The notes: a model not told the origin generated them from the letters alone. DNA of 64,000 nucleotides from Zelonia costaricensis (GCA_030849075.1 JASAOO010003509.1:1-64000), one strand, 5' to 3'. Numbered from the stretch's first letter, positions 50,103 to 62,600 are shown. Translations and numbers: made by a program.

Positions 50103-50953
50103 TGCCGCGGATTGGGAAGAGGGCAGCGGTTGGCATGCGCCGCATCTCCCGCACAGCTTGTGTCTCGAACTGTCTCCGCACGCGCCTTTGTGCCCGCGTG
50201 TGTGTCTGCGTGCTCGCGCACCGCCGCTCGCTGGTATTGTCGCGTCGACATCGCCCATGTCCGCTTCGTAAAGGAAGGCAGATGAGGAAAACAAACAGTC
50301 AGCTCTTACTTCTCGGCGGAGAGCAGGTGTGAAGCCTCCTCTCCCCCCCCCCCCCGGAAGCGCGGGTCTGCAATGCCCTCCTTCGCCTCTATTTTTCTTT
50401 TTGGTCGCTCGTGCCTCGCTCCACTGAGCCGTGAGTGGGGCGTGCTCTGCTGCTCCAATGCCCTGCGCCCTTTACAGTGCGTCCACTACGCCCGCCGCCC
50501 TCCATCATTTCTGTTGTTCTGCCCTTTCTCTATCCACTTGCGCGCTGCTCCTGTGTGTGCGCGTGAGGTGCTTCTCGTGCCCAGCCGACGGAAGCTGTCA
50601 CGCCGCACACCCGCCGCATGCGGACTCACATACACGACGAGGCGACGCAAACGAACCACACGGCGGTCTCACCTTGGCCTGGTGCGCCGCTCTCCCTGGT
50701 CATAGATCAACACACAAAGAAAGAGAGGAGGAGAGCGTTGTAGAAACTGGCACGGCTGGCTATGCCTGCTCCCTTATAGATCATCAAGACACAAACACAC
50801 ATCCACACATACACACGCACTCCTCGTACACCGACTGTGCGAGTGGTAACGGCACTCTTTGCCGCCCTCCTCTTCCTCCCTTTCCTCGTTGTACACATAG
50901 ACAGTCCCTTACGCCCCCTCCCCTCCTCCCTCCTCACCTATCGTGTAGCGACG
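50103..50953. other. Spacer between the PRP43-like and kelch genes
   Basis: 851 bases without a gene. A C-run (50344-50356), CT-rich segments, CA/TA-rich sequence near 50790-50820, and a pyrimidine tract at 50865-50889 followed by AG 50899-50900, the candidate acceptor for the kelch gene. Confidence 0.6.
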
Positions 50954-53900
50954 ATGAGCGCAGACGGCACGGCGCAGCCAGCCTCTGAGCAGCACGGCGA
51001 TGACGTGCAGGTTGAGCTGGTCGACACGGCAGGCAGGCCCATTACCGAGCGCCCCATCGGCATCACCGAGCTCCTGCAGACCGCCGACCACACCATCAAC
51101 GTCCGCGACGGCATTGCCCTGCGCCTCGAGGCGCTGAACGCGCAGCAGGACTACAGCGACGACGACGCCGATGACACCGGTAGCGGTGCCCATGCCGCCT
51201 CCAGCGACGACAGCGACTCGGAGGGGCGCGCCTCGGCCCCACCGCTGCCCTCTGCCCCGCCGGGCACCCGTGCCACCAACGACTGGTACGACGTGCTGGA
51301 CGCACTGCGCCGCGAGCAGGTGGAGGTGGAGCGCATCGCGGCCGACGTGGAGGCGGCGCTGAGGCAGCCCGCGGAGGGAGAAGGCCGGCTCGTCACGCGC
51401 AACCCCAACGACCTGCGACGCGTCGTCGCCACGCCGCTGAAGCGCTTCTCCGACGCGCCCAGCACGACGGGCAAGTCGATTGCCCTCGATAGCGGCGCGT
51501 CGTCGGCCGCCGCCCCGGTGGCGCCAGGCGCCTCGCGGCGGGAGGTCTGGGCCTCGCTCGCGCCACCCACGAACACGCAGCCGCCGCACAACTACAAGAC
51601 GCTGCGCTACACTTCCTTCATGGAGGCGCTTGACTACCGCCGCTTCCGCCCGTCTGCGCTGGCCTTCCACGCCGCCGCGGCCTATCTCAATCGCAAGGAC
51701 CGTGGCCAGCGGCTGCTCGTGTACGGCGGCATCGGCCCCGGGGTCCGCAGCGTGGAGCAGGAGCTGTACGAGTTCTCGGTGCTCACGGGCAACTGGCGCC
51801 GCATCGAGGGCCGCCAGCTCGTACCCGCGGGGCACTACGGTCACACCATCACCGTCGTCGAGGCCCTCGATCGCCTCGTCGTTGTGGGCGGCATCGGCCC
51901 TGGAGGGGCGCCGGTGTCGAAGGAGCTGGAGCTCGCCTGGACCACAGACCCGCAGCGGGCCCCGCGCTACACCTGTCTCTGCCCACTACTGCGGCCGCGC
52001 ACCCAGGCAGCGGCAACAACTTCCACCACCATCGCCGCCGCCGCTGGGGCCGTGTCTGCTGCCGCCTCTGCGCCTCCTTCTTCTGCTCTGTCACCGCCCT
52101 TCTCTAGCGCCGCGTCGCCTGCCGCCGCCTCGGTCGGGTTCGTCCCCCTGCTCTTCGACATGAACCTCAGCCAGCAGACCTGGCGCGCCATCCAGCCGGC
52201 CACCCCCTTCCCGCTCGCCTTCCACACCAGCGTGCCCTTTGGGAAGGACATCTTCGTCTTTGGCGGGCTGACGGATGACCTGCGTGTGTCGGGGCAGCTG
52301 CTCGCCATCAACTCCGAGACGTACGCGGTGCGCCTCATCCAGACCGACGCCGGTCCTGCGCGGCAGAGCGAGCTCGGCGACGACGCCGGTCCGGGGCCGC
52401 GCTTCTTGCACACGGCGGTGCGCTACGGGCCATACATGATTGTCTACGGCGGCTACAACGCACACAACGAGGTGTGCGGCGACTGCTGGGCCTTCGACAT
52501 GACGAACGAGCGGTGGGAGCGGCTGCGCTGCCACGGCGAGCCGGCCGGCCGCGCCGGGCATGAGTGCTGCGTGGTAGGCTGCCGCATGCTCGTCACGGGC
52601 GGCTTCGAGTGCTCGCTGGAGGAGGCGCGGTCTGGCGCGGCGCCGGTCGCCGCGGTCATGGAGCTCAACCTGGTGCCCACCGTGCAGGGCGAGCATGTGT
52701 GGCGGGTGGAGGTGCGCCTGCGTCCGGCACTGCCGCCGCTCGCCTTCGCCCGCTGCGCCCCGTGCGGCGACGACCACTCCTTTCTCCTCTTTGGCGGCCT
52801 CACCAAGCCACCCAAGCGCACAGCGGCGCGGTCGCAGTCGGCGGGCACACGAGCGGCGTCCGCAAAGCGCCGCGCCGCGTCGGCCGCCGCACACCGCGAG
52901 AGTGACAGCGACGCGGACGGGCACAGCGACGGGGAGGACGACGGCGACGGCGGCGGTGCGACGCGCAAGCCCGCCGCGAGCAAACACGCTGCCGACGCCT
53001 CTGGCGCGTCCCACCGGCGGCCGGGGCTGCTGCGTCGACTCGCGCCCTTCGACGACGGGCTTGTCTTCACGTTCCCGGTCAAGCAGCAGCACGCCACGCG
53101 CGCTGACGACGCGCCGGCGGTGAATGAGCTGGGCGTCGAGATCGACCCGGACGAGCTGCCGGAGCACTTCAAGGCGTTGGTGCGCCGCCAGGCGGACTTT
53201 GTCAAGAAGAAGGAAGCCGCGGCTGCCGACGTGATGCGAAAGACGATGCTGGAGGAGCAGGAGGGCATGGAGCCGACGCTGTACCTCACCGAGGACGAGA
53301 TCGAGCTGCTGCTGCACCGCAGCGAGGAGTGCTGCGTCGCGTTTGCGGAGCGCTACAAGATGGACACGCTGCCGAGCAACGTGCCCGATCGTGAGACGCG
53401 CATTCACCTTATCGAGGAGTGCGTCTCGGAGAGCCGGCAGGTGCGGGACGTCATTCGCTCCATGAAGGGCTCTGCTCCGGGTGTGACCGCCGTCAAGTCT
53501 AAGACGCACCGCAAGCGCGCCGGCCAGAAGTTTGAGGACTACTCCGCCGCCAAGCCGTTCCGCCGCGTCGTGGTGGCGCACCTCATCGAGAGCATCAACC
53601 ACCATCTCGCGCAGATGCACCGGCTGAACAAGGCGCTTCGCACGGTGGACTGGGAGGAGAAGACCGCGTTCATGGAGGCGGTGGATGACATGCAGAGCTC
53701 CGTACACACCGTCGCGCGGACCATCAGCGGGGTGCTGAACAAGTACATCCAGCGCCGCGTCGAGTCACTCATGAAGGGGGTGGACCGGCACAAGGAGGTG
53801 ATGCGGCAGCTTACACAGGTGGTGGAGAAGAACCGGCACGACAAGATCTGGGGCGTCGAAACTGCGCGGGACGAGAAGCGGCACGAGGAACAGCGCTCCC

Positions 53901-56689
53901 GCGCGGCTGCTGCGGGTGCGGGTGCCAAAGCCGGAGCCGGCAAGCGCACCGCCTCGTCACCGGCAGCAGCTGCGTCGCGCGCGCGGTCAGCGCGCAGTCG
54001 CTCCATCGCGGGCGGCTACCACGCGGACGAGAGCAAGGCGGTTGTGCACTTGATGGACAAGGCGTGGACCGACCTCCTGGGGCGCATCCGGCAAGCGGAG
54101 CGGTGCGCGGAGCAGCTGCGCCGCTACTGTGAGGAGGGCGCCGCTGCGACGGGTGGGATGGGGGCGCCGCCGCCACCGCCACCGCCACTTCTTGCGGTCG
54201 CTGGCAGTGGTCCTCTTGCCCTGCCGGTGGCGGCGGCGGCGGCGGCGCCGACACTTGCTGTGCCCGGTCAGCCGCCAGCACTGGTTGTGCCGCCGCCGGT
54301 GCTGGGCGTGCCTCAGATGGTCGGTGTCGTGCCCCCACCGGTGAACCAGCCGCCTCCCGTGCTGCCCGCCGAGCCCGTCGACGCCACTGCGGTCGCCGCG
54401 ACCGCCGGCTCGGCCCGGCCGCGAGACGTTCTCGTGCAGCACTCCAACGAGCTGCGCCGCACGACGGCGGCGGCGGCGGAGCGGGTGCAGCAGGCCGCTG
54501 CCTCTTTCTACACAGTGCTCCTGCAGGACGCTGGCGACGGGGCAGCGACGGCGCCGAGCAGCTCGACGTCCTCCAGCGGCTCACCGGCGGCGTCGCAGGG
54601 GTCGCACCGCACCCCGGCCGCACCGCAGCTGCCCGCGCCGGCGGTGCTCTCGAAGCCGAGCGGCGACCCCAGCACGCGGCGGTCCCGCTCCTCCGACTCG
54701 TCGGAGTCTTCATCTTCCTCGGCATCTGCGGCTGCTGCAGCCTCCCCACCAGCTGCCCTGGCTGCCCCACCCCCGCAGCTCCCGCAGCCGCCGGCGCTGA
54801 CGGGCGCCACGGCAGCACCGCCCCCACCGCCCGTGACGGCGGCGCTGGGACCGAGCTCCACTCCGCGGCACGACGCCGCTGCGCAACCGCAACCACACCA
54901 CCCGTCAGCGCCGCCGGCCCCGGAGACATCGGCGCCGGCGCAGAGTGGGCACGCGCTGCGGCTCGGGTCTCTGCGGCCGCTGCTGGCTGCCAAGGAGGCG
55001 CTTGCGCGGCTGCAGGACAAGGTGCCGCTGATACGGGTCAACGAGTGGGACGGCAACGACCTTGCCGGCGCCCCGCAGGACGCACGTGCAGAGGAGCTGT
55101 ACAAGCGGCTCATGAAGCTTGTCACCGCCGTCGCGCAGTGTGTGACGGCAAGCTTCCTCTCCAAGGCGGGTGCACGCCCACCGCGTGCCCGCCCGCCGAC
55201 GCTCTCGGTAGGGCCGCCGGCCGCGAAGAAGGCAGCGTCTACCACGAGGGCGGTGGCAAGAAGCGCCAGTTCGGCGAAGCGGCCTTCGCAACCCGAGTCA
55301 CTCCTCTCCGGCGGCACCTTTTCCAGCGAGCGCGCCGCCTCCCTGCGGCAGCGGCGGCCGGTCGGCTCGCCTGGCCAGATTTCGCTCTCCCTGCAGCTGA
55401 GCAGCGAGGGCCGCGGCAACACCCGCCGGGCCGCACGGGGGACGGAGGCGAGCGCTGCGGAATCGCTGCGACTGAGGCCCCTCTCGGCGCAGGACGCACA
55501 CAGCAGCGCCGGCGGCGCGGTGCACGACTTGTGGGCCATCGCACCCGCAACGACGGCGCCATGCGCAGGGGTCGCGGGCAGGGCGACGGCAGCGCCGCTG
55601 GTGCCTCACGAGGCGCTCCTGCGCGACATTCGACAGAGCGCCCCTCCCGCAGCCGCGGCCGCCGATGACGCGGCGAGGGCGACGTGCGTTGAGGTGTGTG
55701 CCGTGTACCCGGGCGTGAGGACGGTGCCGAACACAAACGTCGCGGCCGTAGCGTGCGTGACAGGCGCGACACCAGGCGCCGCGGCAGGTCCATGGGCGCC
55801 GCTGCAGGCGTCCGCGTCGCCGGCAGGTGTCGCTGGCGGGGCTGCTGCCGCTGCTGCTGCATCAACGGCGTTGGCGCTTAGTGTCGTGCCGAGGATCATA
55901 ATGCCCGCTGTCGCGCGTGACCAGGACGCGGACGACGCCACCGGCAACTCCCTTTCGCAGCCCACCCCGACGGCACGGCGCCGGTCGACCATTGCGGAGC
56001 TCTCTCAGCTGCACCACCCGACGCAGCACCGGCCGAGCGCAACCGGCTCTGGTGTCCAAGGCAGCCTCGGCTCCGAGGGCAGCGAGCCGGTGACGCGCGA
56101 GCCGGTGACGAGCATCACAGGCGGCAACTTCGTGGTCAACGCCGAGTACCTGTCGCGGGTTGCACCCGAGGTGCTGCCGGTGGCGGTGACGGCGGAGGAG
56201 AACCTCGAGGGCGGCATTGGCGGCGTGCAGCACGCCTGGGCCGACGTGGACGACGACTACTTTTACTTCGGGCGCCCGGTGGAGCGGCGCGTGGCCCCCG
56301 CGGCAGCGACGGTCAGCGGCCCGCCGTACGTGCTGTCTCAACCAAGCCCCGCGGGTGTGTCCGCGCCGGTGGGCACGGTGCTGGGCTCCCCGCGGATGAA
56401 CGCGGAGCTGACGGTGCCCCCGATGCGTGGAATCGCCGCGGCGCCGTCAGCGACAGCGCCGCGGCCCCGCACGTCCTCGTCCGCCGCGGGCCCCCGCAAC
56501 GACAGCAGCAGCAGTAGCAGCCGCCGACCAACCGGCCAATACCTGTCCACGACAGCGTCGCAAGCGCACAAGTCACAGACGGCGCGGCCGCTGGTGCGCA
56601 AGGAAGGGGCGCGGCACAGCTTCTACACGCCTGGTGAGCTGCAGCTGATGCAGGCCCGTGAGCGGCTCCGCTCGAGGCCGTCCAAGTAG
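50954..56689 (+). CDS. Giant kelch-repeat protein
   Basis: 1,911 residues. After an acidic N-terminus (about 1-90), residues about 250-640 hold five or six kelch-type blades, seen as hydrophobic strand plus Gly-Gly: VYGGIGPG (about 255), VVGGIGPG (about 315), VFGGLTDD (about 433), VYGGYNAHN (about 496), VTGGFE (about 545) and LFGGLTK (about 610). An Asp/Ala-rich linker leads to a helical region (about 735-1010) with coiled-coil character. Then come Pro/Ala-rich low-complexity sequence (about 1070-1340) and a long disordered Ala/Ser/Pro C-terminus with one conserved-looking acidic aromatic patch (DVDDDYFYFGRPVERR, near 1765-1780). It is probably a scaffold; kelch proteins of this size in trypanosomatids are often cytoskeletal or flagellar, but I cannot place it. 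The frame opens further upstream only through a GTG; the ATG at 50954 follows AG 50899-50900. Confidence 0.85.
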   Translation: MSADGTAQPASEQHGDDVQVELVDTAGRPITERPIGITELLQTADHTINVRDGIALRLEALNAQQDYSDDDADDTGSGAHAASSDDSDSEGRASAPPLPSAPPGTRATNDWYDVLDALRREQVEVERIAADVEAALRQPAEGEGRLVTRNPNDLRRVVATPLKRFSDAPSTTGKSIALDSGASSAAAPVAPGASRREVWASLAPPTNTQPPHNYKTLRYTSFMEALDYRRFRPSALAFHAAAAYLNRKDRGQRLLVYGGIGPGVRSVEQELYEFSVLTGNWRRIEGRQLVPAGHYGHTITVVEALDRLVVVGGIGPGGAPVSKELELAWTTDPQRAPRYTCLCPLLRPRTQAAATTSTTIAAAAGAVSAAASAPPSSALSPPFSSAASPAAASVGFVPLLFDMNLSQQTWRAIQPATPFPLAFHTSVPFGKDIFVFGGLTDDLRVSGQLLAINSETYAVRLIQTDAGPARQSELGDDAGPGPRFLHTAVRYGPYMIVYGGYNAHNEVCGDCWAFDMTNERWERLRCHGEPAGRAGHECCVVGCRMLVTGGFECSLEEARSGAAPVAAVMELNLVPTVQGEHVWRVEVRLRPALPPLAFARCAPCGDDHSFLLFGGLTKPPKRTAARSQSAGTRAASAKRRAASAAAHRESDSDADGHSDGEDDGDGGGATRKPAASKHAADASGASHRRPGLLRRLAPFDDGLVFTFPVKQQHATRADDAPAVNELGVEIDPDELPEHFKALVRRQADFVKKKEAAAADVMRKTMLEEQEGMEPTLYLTEDEIELLLHRSEECCVAFAERYKMDTLPSNVPDRETRIHLIEECVSESRQVRDVIRSMKGSAPGVTAVKSKTHRKRAGQKFEDYSAAKPFRRVVVAHLIESINHHLAQMHRLNKALRTVDWEEKTAFMEAVDDMQSSVHTVARTISGVLNKYIQRRVESLMKGVDRHKEVMRQLTQVVEKNRHDKIWGVETARDEKRHEEQRSRAAAAGAGAKAGAGKRTASSPAAAASRARSARSRSIAGGYHADESKAVVHLMDKAWTDLLGRIRQAERCAEQLRRYCEEGAAATGGMGAPPPPPPPLLAVAGSGPLALPVAAAAAAPTLAVPGQPPALVVPPPVLGVPQMVGVVPPPVNQPPPVLPAEPVDATAVAATAGSARPRDVLVQHSNELRRTTAAAAERVQQAAASFYTVLLQDAGDGAATAPSSSTSSSGSPAASQGSHRTPAAPQLPAPAVLSKPSGDPSTRRSRSSDSSESSSSSASAAAAASPPAALAAPPPQLPQPPALTGATAAPPPPPVTAALGPSSTPRHDAAAQPQPHHPSAPPAPETSAPAQSGHALRLGSLRPLLAAKEALARLQDKVPLIRVNEWDGNDLAGAPQDARAEELYKRLMKLVTAVAQCVTASFLSKAGARPPRARPPTLSVGPPAAKKAASTTRAVARSASSAKRPSQPESLLSGGTFSSERAASLRQRRPVGSPGQISLSLQLSSEGRGNTRRAARGTEASAAESLRLRPLSAQDAHSSAGGAVHDLWAIAPATTAPCAGVAGRATAAPLVPHEALLRDIRQSAPPAAAAADDAARATCVEVCAVYPGVRTVPNTNVAAVACVTGATPGAAAGPWAPLQASASPAGVAGGAAAAAAASTALALSVVPRIIMPAVARDQDADDATGNSLSQPTPTARRRSTIAELSQLHHPTQHRPSATGSGVQGSLGSEGSEPVTREPVTSITGGNFVVNAEYLSRVAPEVLPVAVTAEENLEGGIGGVQHAWADVDDDYFYFGRPVERRVAPAAATVSGPPYVLSQPSPAGVSAPVGTVLGSPRMNAELTVPPMRGIAAAPSATAPRPRTSSSAAGPRNDSSSSSSRRPTGQYLSTTASQAHKSQTARPLVRKEGARHSFYTPGELQLMQARERLRSRPSK

Positions 56690-59686
56690 GCCTCCTCCTC
56701 CCCTCTCCCCTCCCTCCGTCGACTCGCGAGATGGGCGTGCCGGCTACGGTAGGGGGCAAAAGGACGAGGATGGGAAGGGCGGACGTGGTGTGCTGGTTGC
56801 CTCGATAGAGCGTAGGAATGCATAGATGCACATACGCACTCGCCCCCCCCCCACACACTGACCTGTCGACGGGGGGAAATCCGCCGCGCTTCTTTACCGC
56901 AGCGCTCTTCTTTTTCTAATTCTTGTGTTCTCCTTATTTGTTGACGTGGTCGAGATGGTGAAGTGCACCTTCACGGAGAAATGTGCGGTGGCGATCTCTC
57001 GGACGTTGCACTGCGTGCGAGAACCATGAGCGATTTCTTTTACGCCCCCACCCCTTCTCCGCCTTCCGTCGTGTCATGTGACCGCCGCCTCTGGGGGCAG
57101 CCCTCCCGCCCACCCCCCGGACGTCATGGCAGAGGAGGGTAGGTGGGCGGAGGCGCCTCTTCTGTGAGAACGTATAGACTGCGCGGCAGTGAGTGAGACA
57201 CGAAAAGAGAGAAGATCAAAGGACAACCAAAAGGGACCCATGCGTGGTGATGAGAGGGACGGGGAGGGGGGGGGGGCGGATGCATTGGACGTGCGGCGCC
57301 TGGGCTGGCAGGTGTGGGATGAAGCATCGCCACGCACGGCCACCGCTTCTGTGCGTGCCGAAAAGGCGCGTTGGGTGAGCAGCCAGCTGAGCAGGCTGTC
57401 CGTTTCGAGGCGGCTTCCTTCGCCGCCTGCGTCGAACACCATACGGTGGCACTCGCCGGCCGCTCAGGTAGCGCCGTCCCACGTCGCGCTGCGATGGCGC
57501 CGCTTGTGGAGTGGGCGTTGTGCAACGTCGCTCTCCCACCCTGCAAGGTGTACGTGGCTGTCTGCCCCCGTCCCCCAAGCGTGTTCTCCTGCTTGTCACC
57601 CTCTCCACTGTTTCCTTATTACTTGGTTTGCCTTCTTTTCTCCGTTGCGCTTTGCCACACGCCGTGGTGCCGCTGCTTTGCGATGCGACTTACTCGCATG
57701 TGTCCTTCTTTTTTTTTTTATCCCTTTCACAGGACTGTCCTTGACCCCACACACGGCACTCCGGTCATCAGAAACTCGCTCTTTTCCCGTACCCCTCCGA
57801 TCCTCTGCTTTATACACACCCACAGGCACTTCCTCACTTTCACAAGCTTAGCCAACAGCCAATACAGTCACCAAGGATCGCCGCTTTCGAATACCGAGAC
57901 GTCGTCTCGCACTCCCTCCGTCTGGATCTGTTGCACCGACCACAAAAGACAGCCATCCATCCGCCCCACACGACTTCTGCGCTTTCCGACATCCACACGC
58001 ATACGAACATCCCTGCGCACGAGCTCAAAGCAAGAGGCCACGCAGCACCGCCCGCTTCGCGTTTCTTGCACCGGGGCATCATCGTATCGTGGTTTCTCTT
58101 TCTTTCTCCCAAGGAAAGAAGAAGGTGGAGGAGCGCTGCGACGTAGCTCACGGTGTTCGCGTGACGACCTTGTCGGACCACCTGCTCCGTCTTGCCCTCC
58201 TATTCCCCCCCCCCTCCCTCCCTCCCTCCCCTCAAAGTTGAAAGCTCAGAATAGACTGACCAACACGCCCGTACACAAAACGGAGGACGAAGTCGCAGAG
58301 ACGTGGGTGACCCTCGACTCCCACCTCCCTTCGTTTTTTTTTCTCTTCGAGAAGGCGTGCGAGGGGAGAGACGGAGAGCAACGCACAAAAAAGAGAGAAA
58401 GGTGTTTTGGATGATTGGCGTGCGTTTTGTTTCTTTCCTCGTCTTTATCAAGAACGCCTAACTTGTGTCAAGGTAGCCCCCTGTGATCGACCTCGCACGT
58501 CTCGCACGCGTGTATCGCTCTCGTGCCGCTCGCGTCGTCGGCTTCACTGCGCCCTCGTCGTCGCCACCGTCCCCCCCTTGCGTTTCTGTGGTGTGCGCAT
58601 TCTTCGCCTCCCCTCTCCTCTTTCCTCCCTCCTTTCACTCCCGCTCGCGTCTTCTCCGATCTCTTCTTCCGATTGCCCTCTTCGCGGGCGTTCGTTTTTC
58701 GAAAACGTTAACAGAGTAACTTTGCTTCTCCCTTGTGCCCCTTCCCTTCCCTTGCCTTCGACCTCGCCATCCCTCTTCGCCTTGCCGCTCCTCTTGAACG
58801 AGCGTGCGAGAACTCGCCTGTTCCGCTGTGTGTGTGTGTGTCCGTGTTTGTGTGCGGCTCTTTTTGTGAGTTTGTCATTTGGTCTTCTCAGGGACGCTCT
58901 GTCGCTGCATTTTGATAGCCCTCCTTCCACCTCCCTTTTTCCCGCTTTTTTTTTTTCAGCTTCCTGCCGATCCATTTCTGGTTTGTTTCTGCCAGCGAAC
59001 GCATTTTGTTCTGCCTTCTCCCCCACCCCTCCTATTGCAGTTGACCTCTCCGTGCTCGTGGTGCGTGAGCTCCTGCCAGGATTTGAGGTCGGCGCCGCCT
59101 TCTTTTTTTTTTTTCCTTTCTCTCTTTCTCTTTGTGAGTGTGATTGTGTCTTGCTCCCCGTTCTTCCTTAGCCTTTCTATTGGTGTCTAACAGAGACGCG
59201 ACGTGCCCAATAGACACTGTCCGTGTGCCGCTTGACTGCAAGAGTGCGAGAGAGCACGATAGCACTGCCATTCTTTTTCTTCTGCTGCTTTCTGCGACCC
59301 GTGCACGCCTTCCTTTTCTCGGCCCCTTCTTTGTTGTCTGTGCTGTGTGCGGCGTTGCTGTGGTTGGTGGAGTTGACAGGGGCTGTTTGTGCGTGCCTGC
59401 GTGCGTGCAAATACCACCTTTCCCTCCGGCGTATTGTCTTCTCCTTCTTGCTGCTTGATCTCCGTTTTGGTGTGTTGCACCTCTGTTGCCAGCATCTGTG
59501 CTCTGCGACGCCTTGTCGCTGCGTGCGTGGCTGTGATATCTGTTTTGTGGCTTCCCCGGGACGCTTTCTCGTTCTCCTTCCTTTTGCGTGCGCGCACGTT
59601 GGGTGGCTCCTGTGTCAAGCCGTTTGCTTTCTCCATCCCCCGTTGTGCGTTTCTGCTTGGCCTAGTCGTGCGTCTGGACGAGGGCA
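56690..59686. other. Long spacer between the kelch and GH65 genes
   Basis: 2,997 bases without a supportable gene. C-run near 56845-56853, G-rich tract 57256-57278, T-run near 57710, a CT-rich block with CCTC repeats at 58205-58232, and mostly pyrimidine-rich + strand sequence from about 58540 onward. Open frames here are Ser/Cys/Phe/Leu-rich artefacts of those tracts. AG 59664-59665, 22 bases before the next ATG, is the nearest acceptor candidate. Confidence 0.6.
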
Positions 59687-62600
59687 ATGCACTCGTTACT
59701 GGCGCGGGACTACGAGGTCCCGAAGAAACCCATATTCCTGCTTGAGGGGCGCAATGTCGTGCAGAGCACCGAGGCGTCGGCCTTCGTGTCGAACAGCGTG
59801 ACGGACAGCCTCATGTACAGCACAAACGGCAACCTCGGGCTCCGGCACCTCAGCGAGATCGAGACGGTCGGCTTCGAAACCGAGGTGCTGATGAACGGCG
59901 TCTACCATGAGGAGCAAATGGACAGCTCCAGCTTCAAGGGCATCCCGCACACGAGCCAGGTTGGGGCGAGCATCTGCACCATCGACCTCGACTGCCTGCT
60001 GGACGGCGAGTCCGGCACCCTGTCCTCGATCCCCGAGCGCACGCTCAACCTCGACGACGGCGCCTACCGGAGTCGCTGCTCCGACGTCATGAGCTCGGAC
60101 GGCGGACTCATCTTCGACACCGAGTACGTGCGCACGCTCGGGCGAACCGACCTCAGCGCGTGGGGTGCGCAGGTGTGCTACAGCAACTTCCGCCTCGGCA
60201 GCATGAACTCGCCCGTCTCCGTGAACAGCGACAACAACAACAACAACAGCGGCGTCGGGATGAGCGGCTCGTACGCGCCGCACAACCAGAGCGTGGACAG
60301 CATGTCGGACGCAGCCGCCGCGGCGCCGGCAGGGCACGTGATGCACCGCACGCAGAGCGACCTGAACTACCGCGTCGAGCTCGTCGTGATCATCTCGATC
60401 GACCAGGAGAGCTGGGAGGTGTCGCACCGGCACGTGAATCACATCTTCCAGAGCTCGCTGACGTCGGACAAGGAGGTGACCACCTTCACGGAGGTGGAGT
60501 GCGTGGTGAAATACGGCGACACGTACCGGCTGCTGCAGGCTGAGGTGGAGTGCACGCCGTGGAGCCGGGACAGCGAGAGCGAGGCGACGACTCCGTTTTC
60601 GCGGGACCGCTACCACGGCGGCGGCGGCGGCAACGGCGCCCGTGATGGGGCGAGCAGCTACAGCAATGGCGAGGGCAAGGACATGGCCACCGGCGTAAAC
60701 GGAAACGGCGGTGGCGGTGGTGGGGCGCGCGACGGTGCGAGCCACTCCGCCTTCGTCCGCCCCGGGGCGTGGCACTACGGCGTCTTCCACAGCCCCAACA
60801 AGGCGCAGAAGTCGTACGTGATCAAGAAGCGCTTCCTCATGCCGCTGACCCCGGAGACGGTGCCGGACAGCATTGTGCTGACCTTCCGCGCCTGCCACAC
60901 CCGCGGTGGCGTCGAGCAGTGCCTCCGACCGCTGCCGGCGATCGACGAGATGATTGCCGATCAGCGGGCGGCCCTGGTGCCGTTCTGGAAGACGTTCGAG
61001 GCGGACGTGAGGCTGCAGGACGACCTCAGCCCCAGCCGGAGCTCCCTGCCCTTCGTCTACAACGCCTTCCGCATGTTCATGGTGAGCCACGGCCTCGAGG
61101 GCGGCCTCTGCCGCTCCGGCCTCTCGGCCGCCGGCGACGGCCTGCAGTTCAACCTCTCCGAGTACATCTACTACGGGCTCTACTACCTGCTGACGCAGCC
61201 GGAGGCGTGCCTGCTCCTGCTCAAGAGCGTCTATCATATGCTGCCGCACTCGCGTAAGTACGCCCGTGTGCTCGCCATGAACCGCGGCGCCGTCTTCCCG
61301 CTGACGACGATCAGCGGCGTGCACGCGACGCACGCGGCGAACATTAACAACGCCCGCCTGCACGTCAACGCCGAGATCGGGTTTCTCATCGCCCTCTACG
61401 ACGAGGCGACCGAGGACATCTCCGCTGAGGACCGCCTGATGCTGCTGGAGCTGATGCTAGAGTCGGCGCGCATCTGGCCGCAGTGCGGGGAGTGGCAGGA
61501 CGACCACACCGTCTTCCGGCTCGACAACATCGCCGGCACGGACGAGTACAACAGCAACGCGTCTGGCAACTTCTACGTCAACATCTCAGCCCGCCGCCAC
61601 ATCGCCTCCGCCTTCACCTTTCTCAACCGACAGCATACCCACCTCAGCGAGGCGCAGCTGAACAGCGTCTTTGCCGAGCTGCAGATGACGCGGCACGAGA
61701 TGGCGGAGCTGCAGGCCGTCGCCGACGGCATCGTCGTCCCGCAGCGCCACGAGCGCCTCGGCGTCTACATGGTCCACGACAACTTCGACACGCTCATGGA
61801 CTGGGGCAGCGACCGGGCCATGCACCCGCTGCACCTCAACTATCACCCGGTCCACATCTACCGCCGCAAGGTGATTGACGTGCCGGAGGTGCTGCTGGGG
61901 ATGCTGCTGTACCCGGACGAGTTTGACCAGCGCGACTTCCTGCACAACTTCGAGTACTACCTGCCGCTCTGCACCTTCGACTCGCCCGAGTCGCTCTTCG
62001 TCATGGCGCACGCGCTCTGCAGGGCGCGGTCGAGCTTCTCGCAACCGATGCCGCTCCTCCGCTCCCTGGCCAACATAGACCTGGACAACATCGTCTACTC
62101 GGCCGAGGGCGGTCTGCACTTCAACGCAATGGCATCCGCGCTGCCCGGGCTCATCTTCGGCTGCGGCGGCGTGCGTCTTTCCCCGAAGGGGCTGCAAGTG
62201 CACCCCATTCTCCCCGCCGGCATCGAGCGCTACTCCTTCAGTGTAAAGTGGCGCGGCGCGGTGCTGCGCGTGGCGGTGGACCGCCTCCACATCACGTACG
62301 ACCTCCTCTCCGGCAGCAGCCTGCGCTTCATCCACGGCGCACCGGGCGAGCGCATTCACCTGCACACCGGCTTCGGGCGCTGCCCTGCCACGATGCAGCT
62401 TGCCATCCCGCGCACAAGCCAGAGTCAGGTGGCACAGTTCGACGGCGTCGTGATTCTGTGCGACTGCCTCTTCGACAACCTGCTCGAGTACAGCTACCGC
62501 TCGTGGTACAAGACGCTCGAGACGCTCTTCGACACGTACCGGGTGCTGCACAACCGCGCCATTCCGTCGCTGACGCCGGAGGAGTTCATCGAGAAGGTTG

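Noticed and set aside
50837..50953. Hydrophobic signal-like extension of the kelch protein starting at GTG 50837
   Set aside because: No ATG; it reads through a pyrimidine tract and ends around the candidate acceptor AG 50899-50900. The hydrophobicity comes from CT-rich codons.
50909..53707. Long - strand open frames opposite the kelch gene
   Set aside because: Arg/Ala/Gly-rich mirrors of the + strand codon bias with no motifs.
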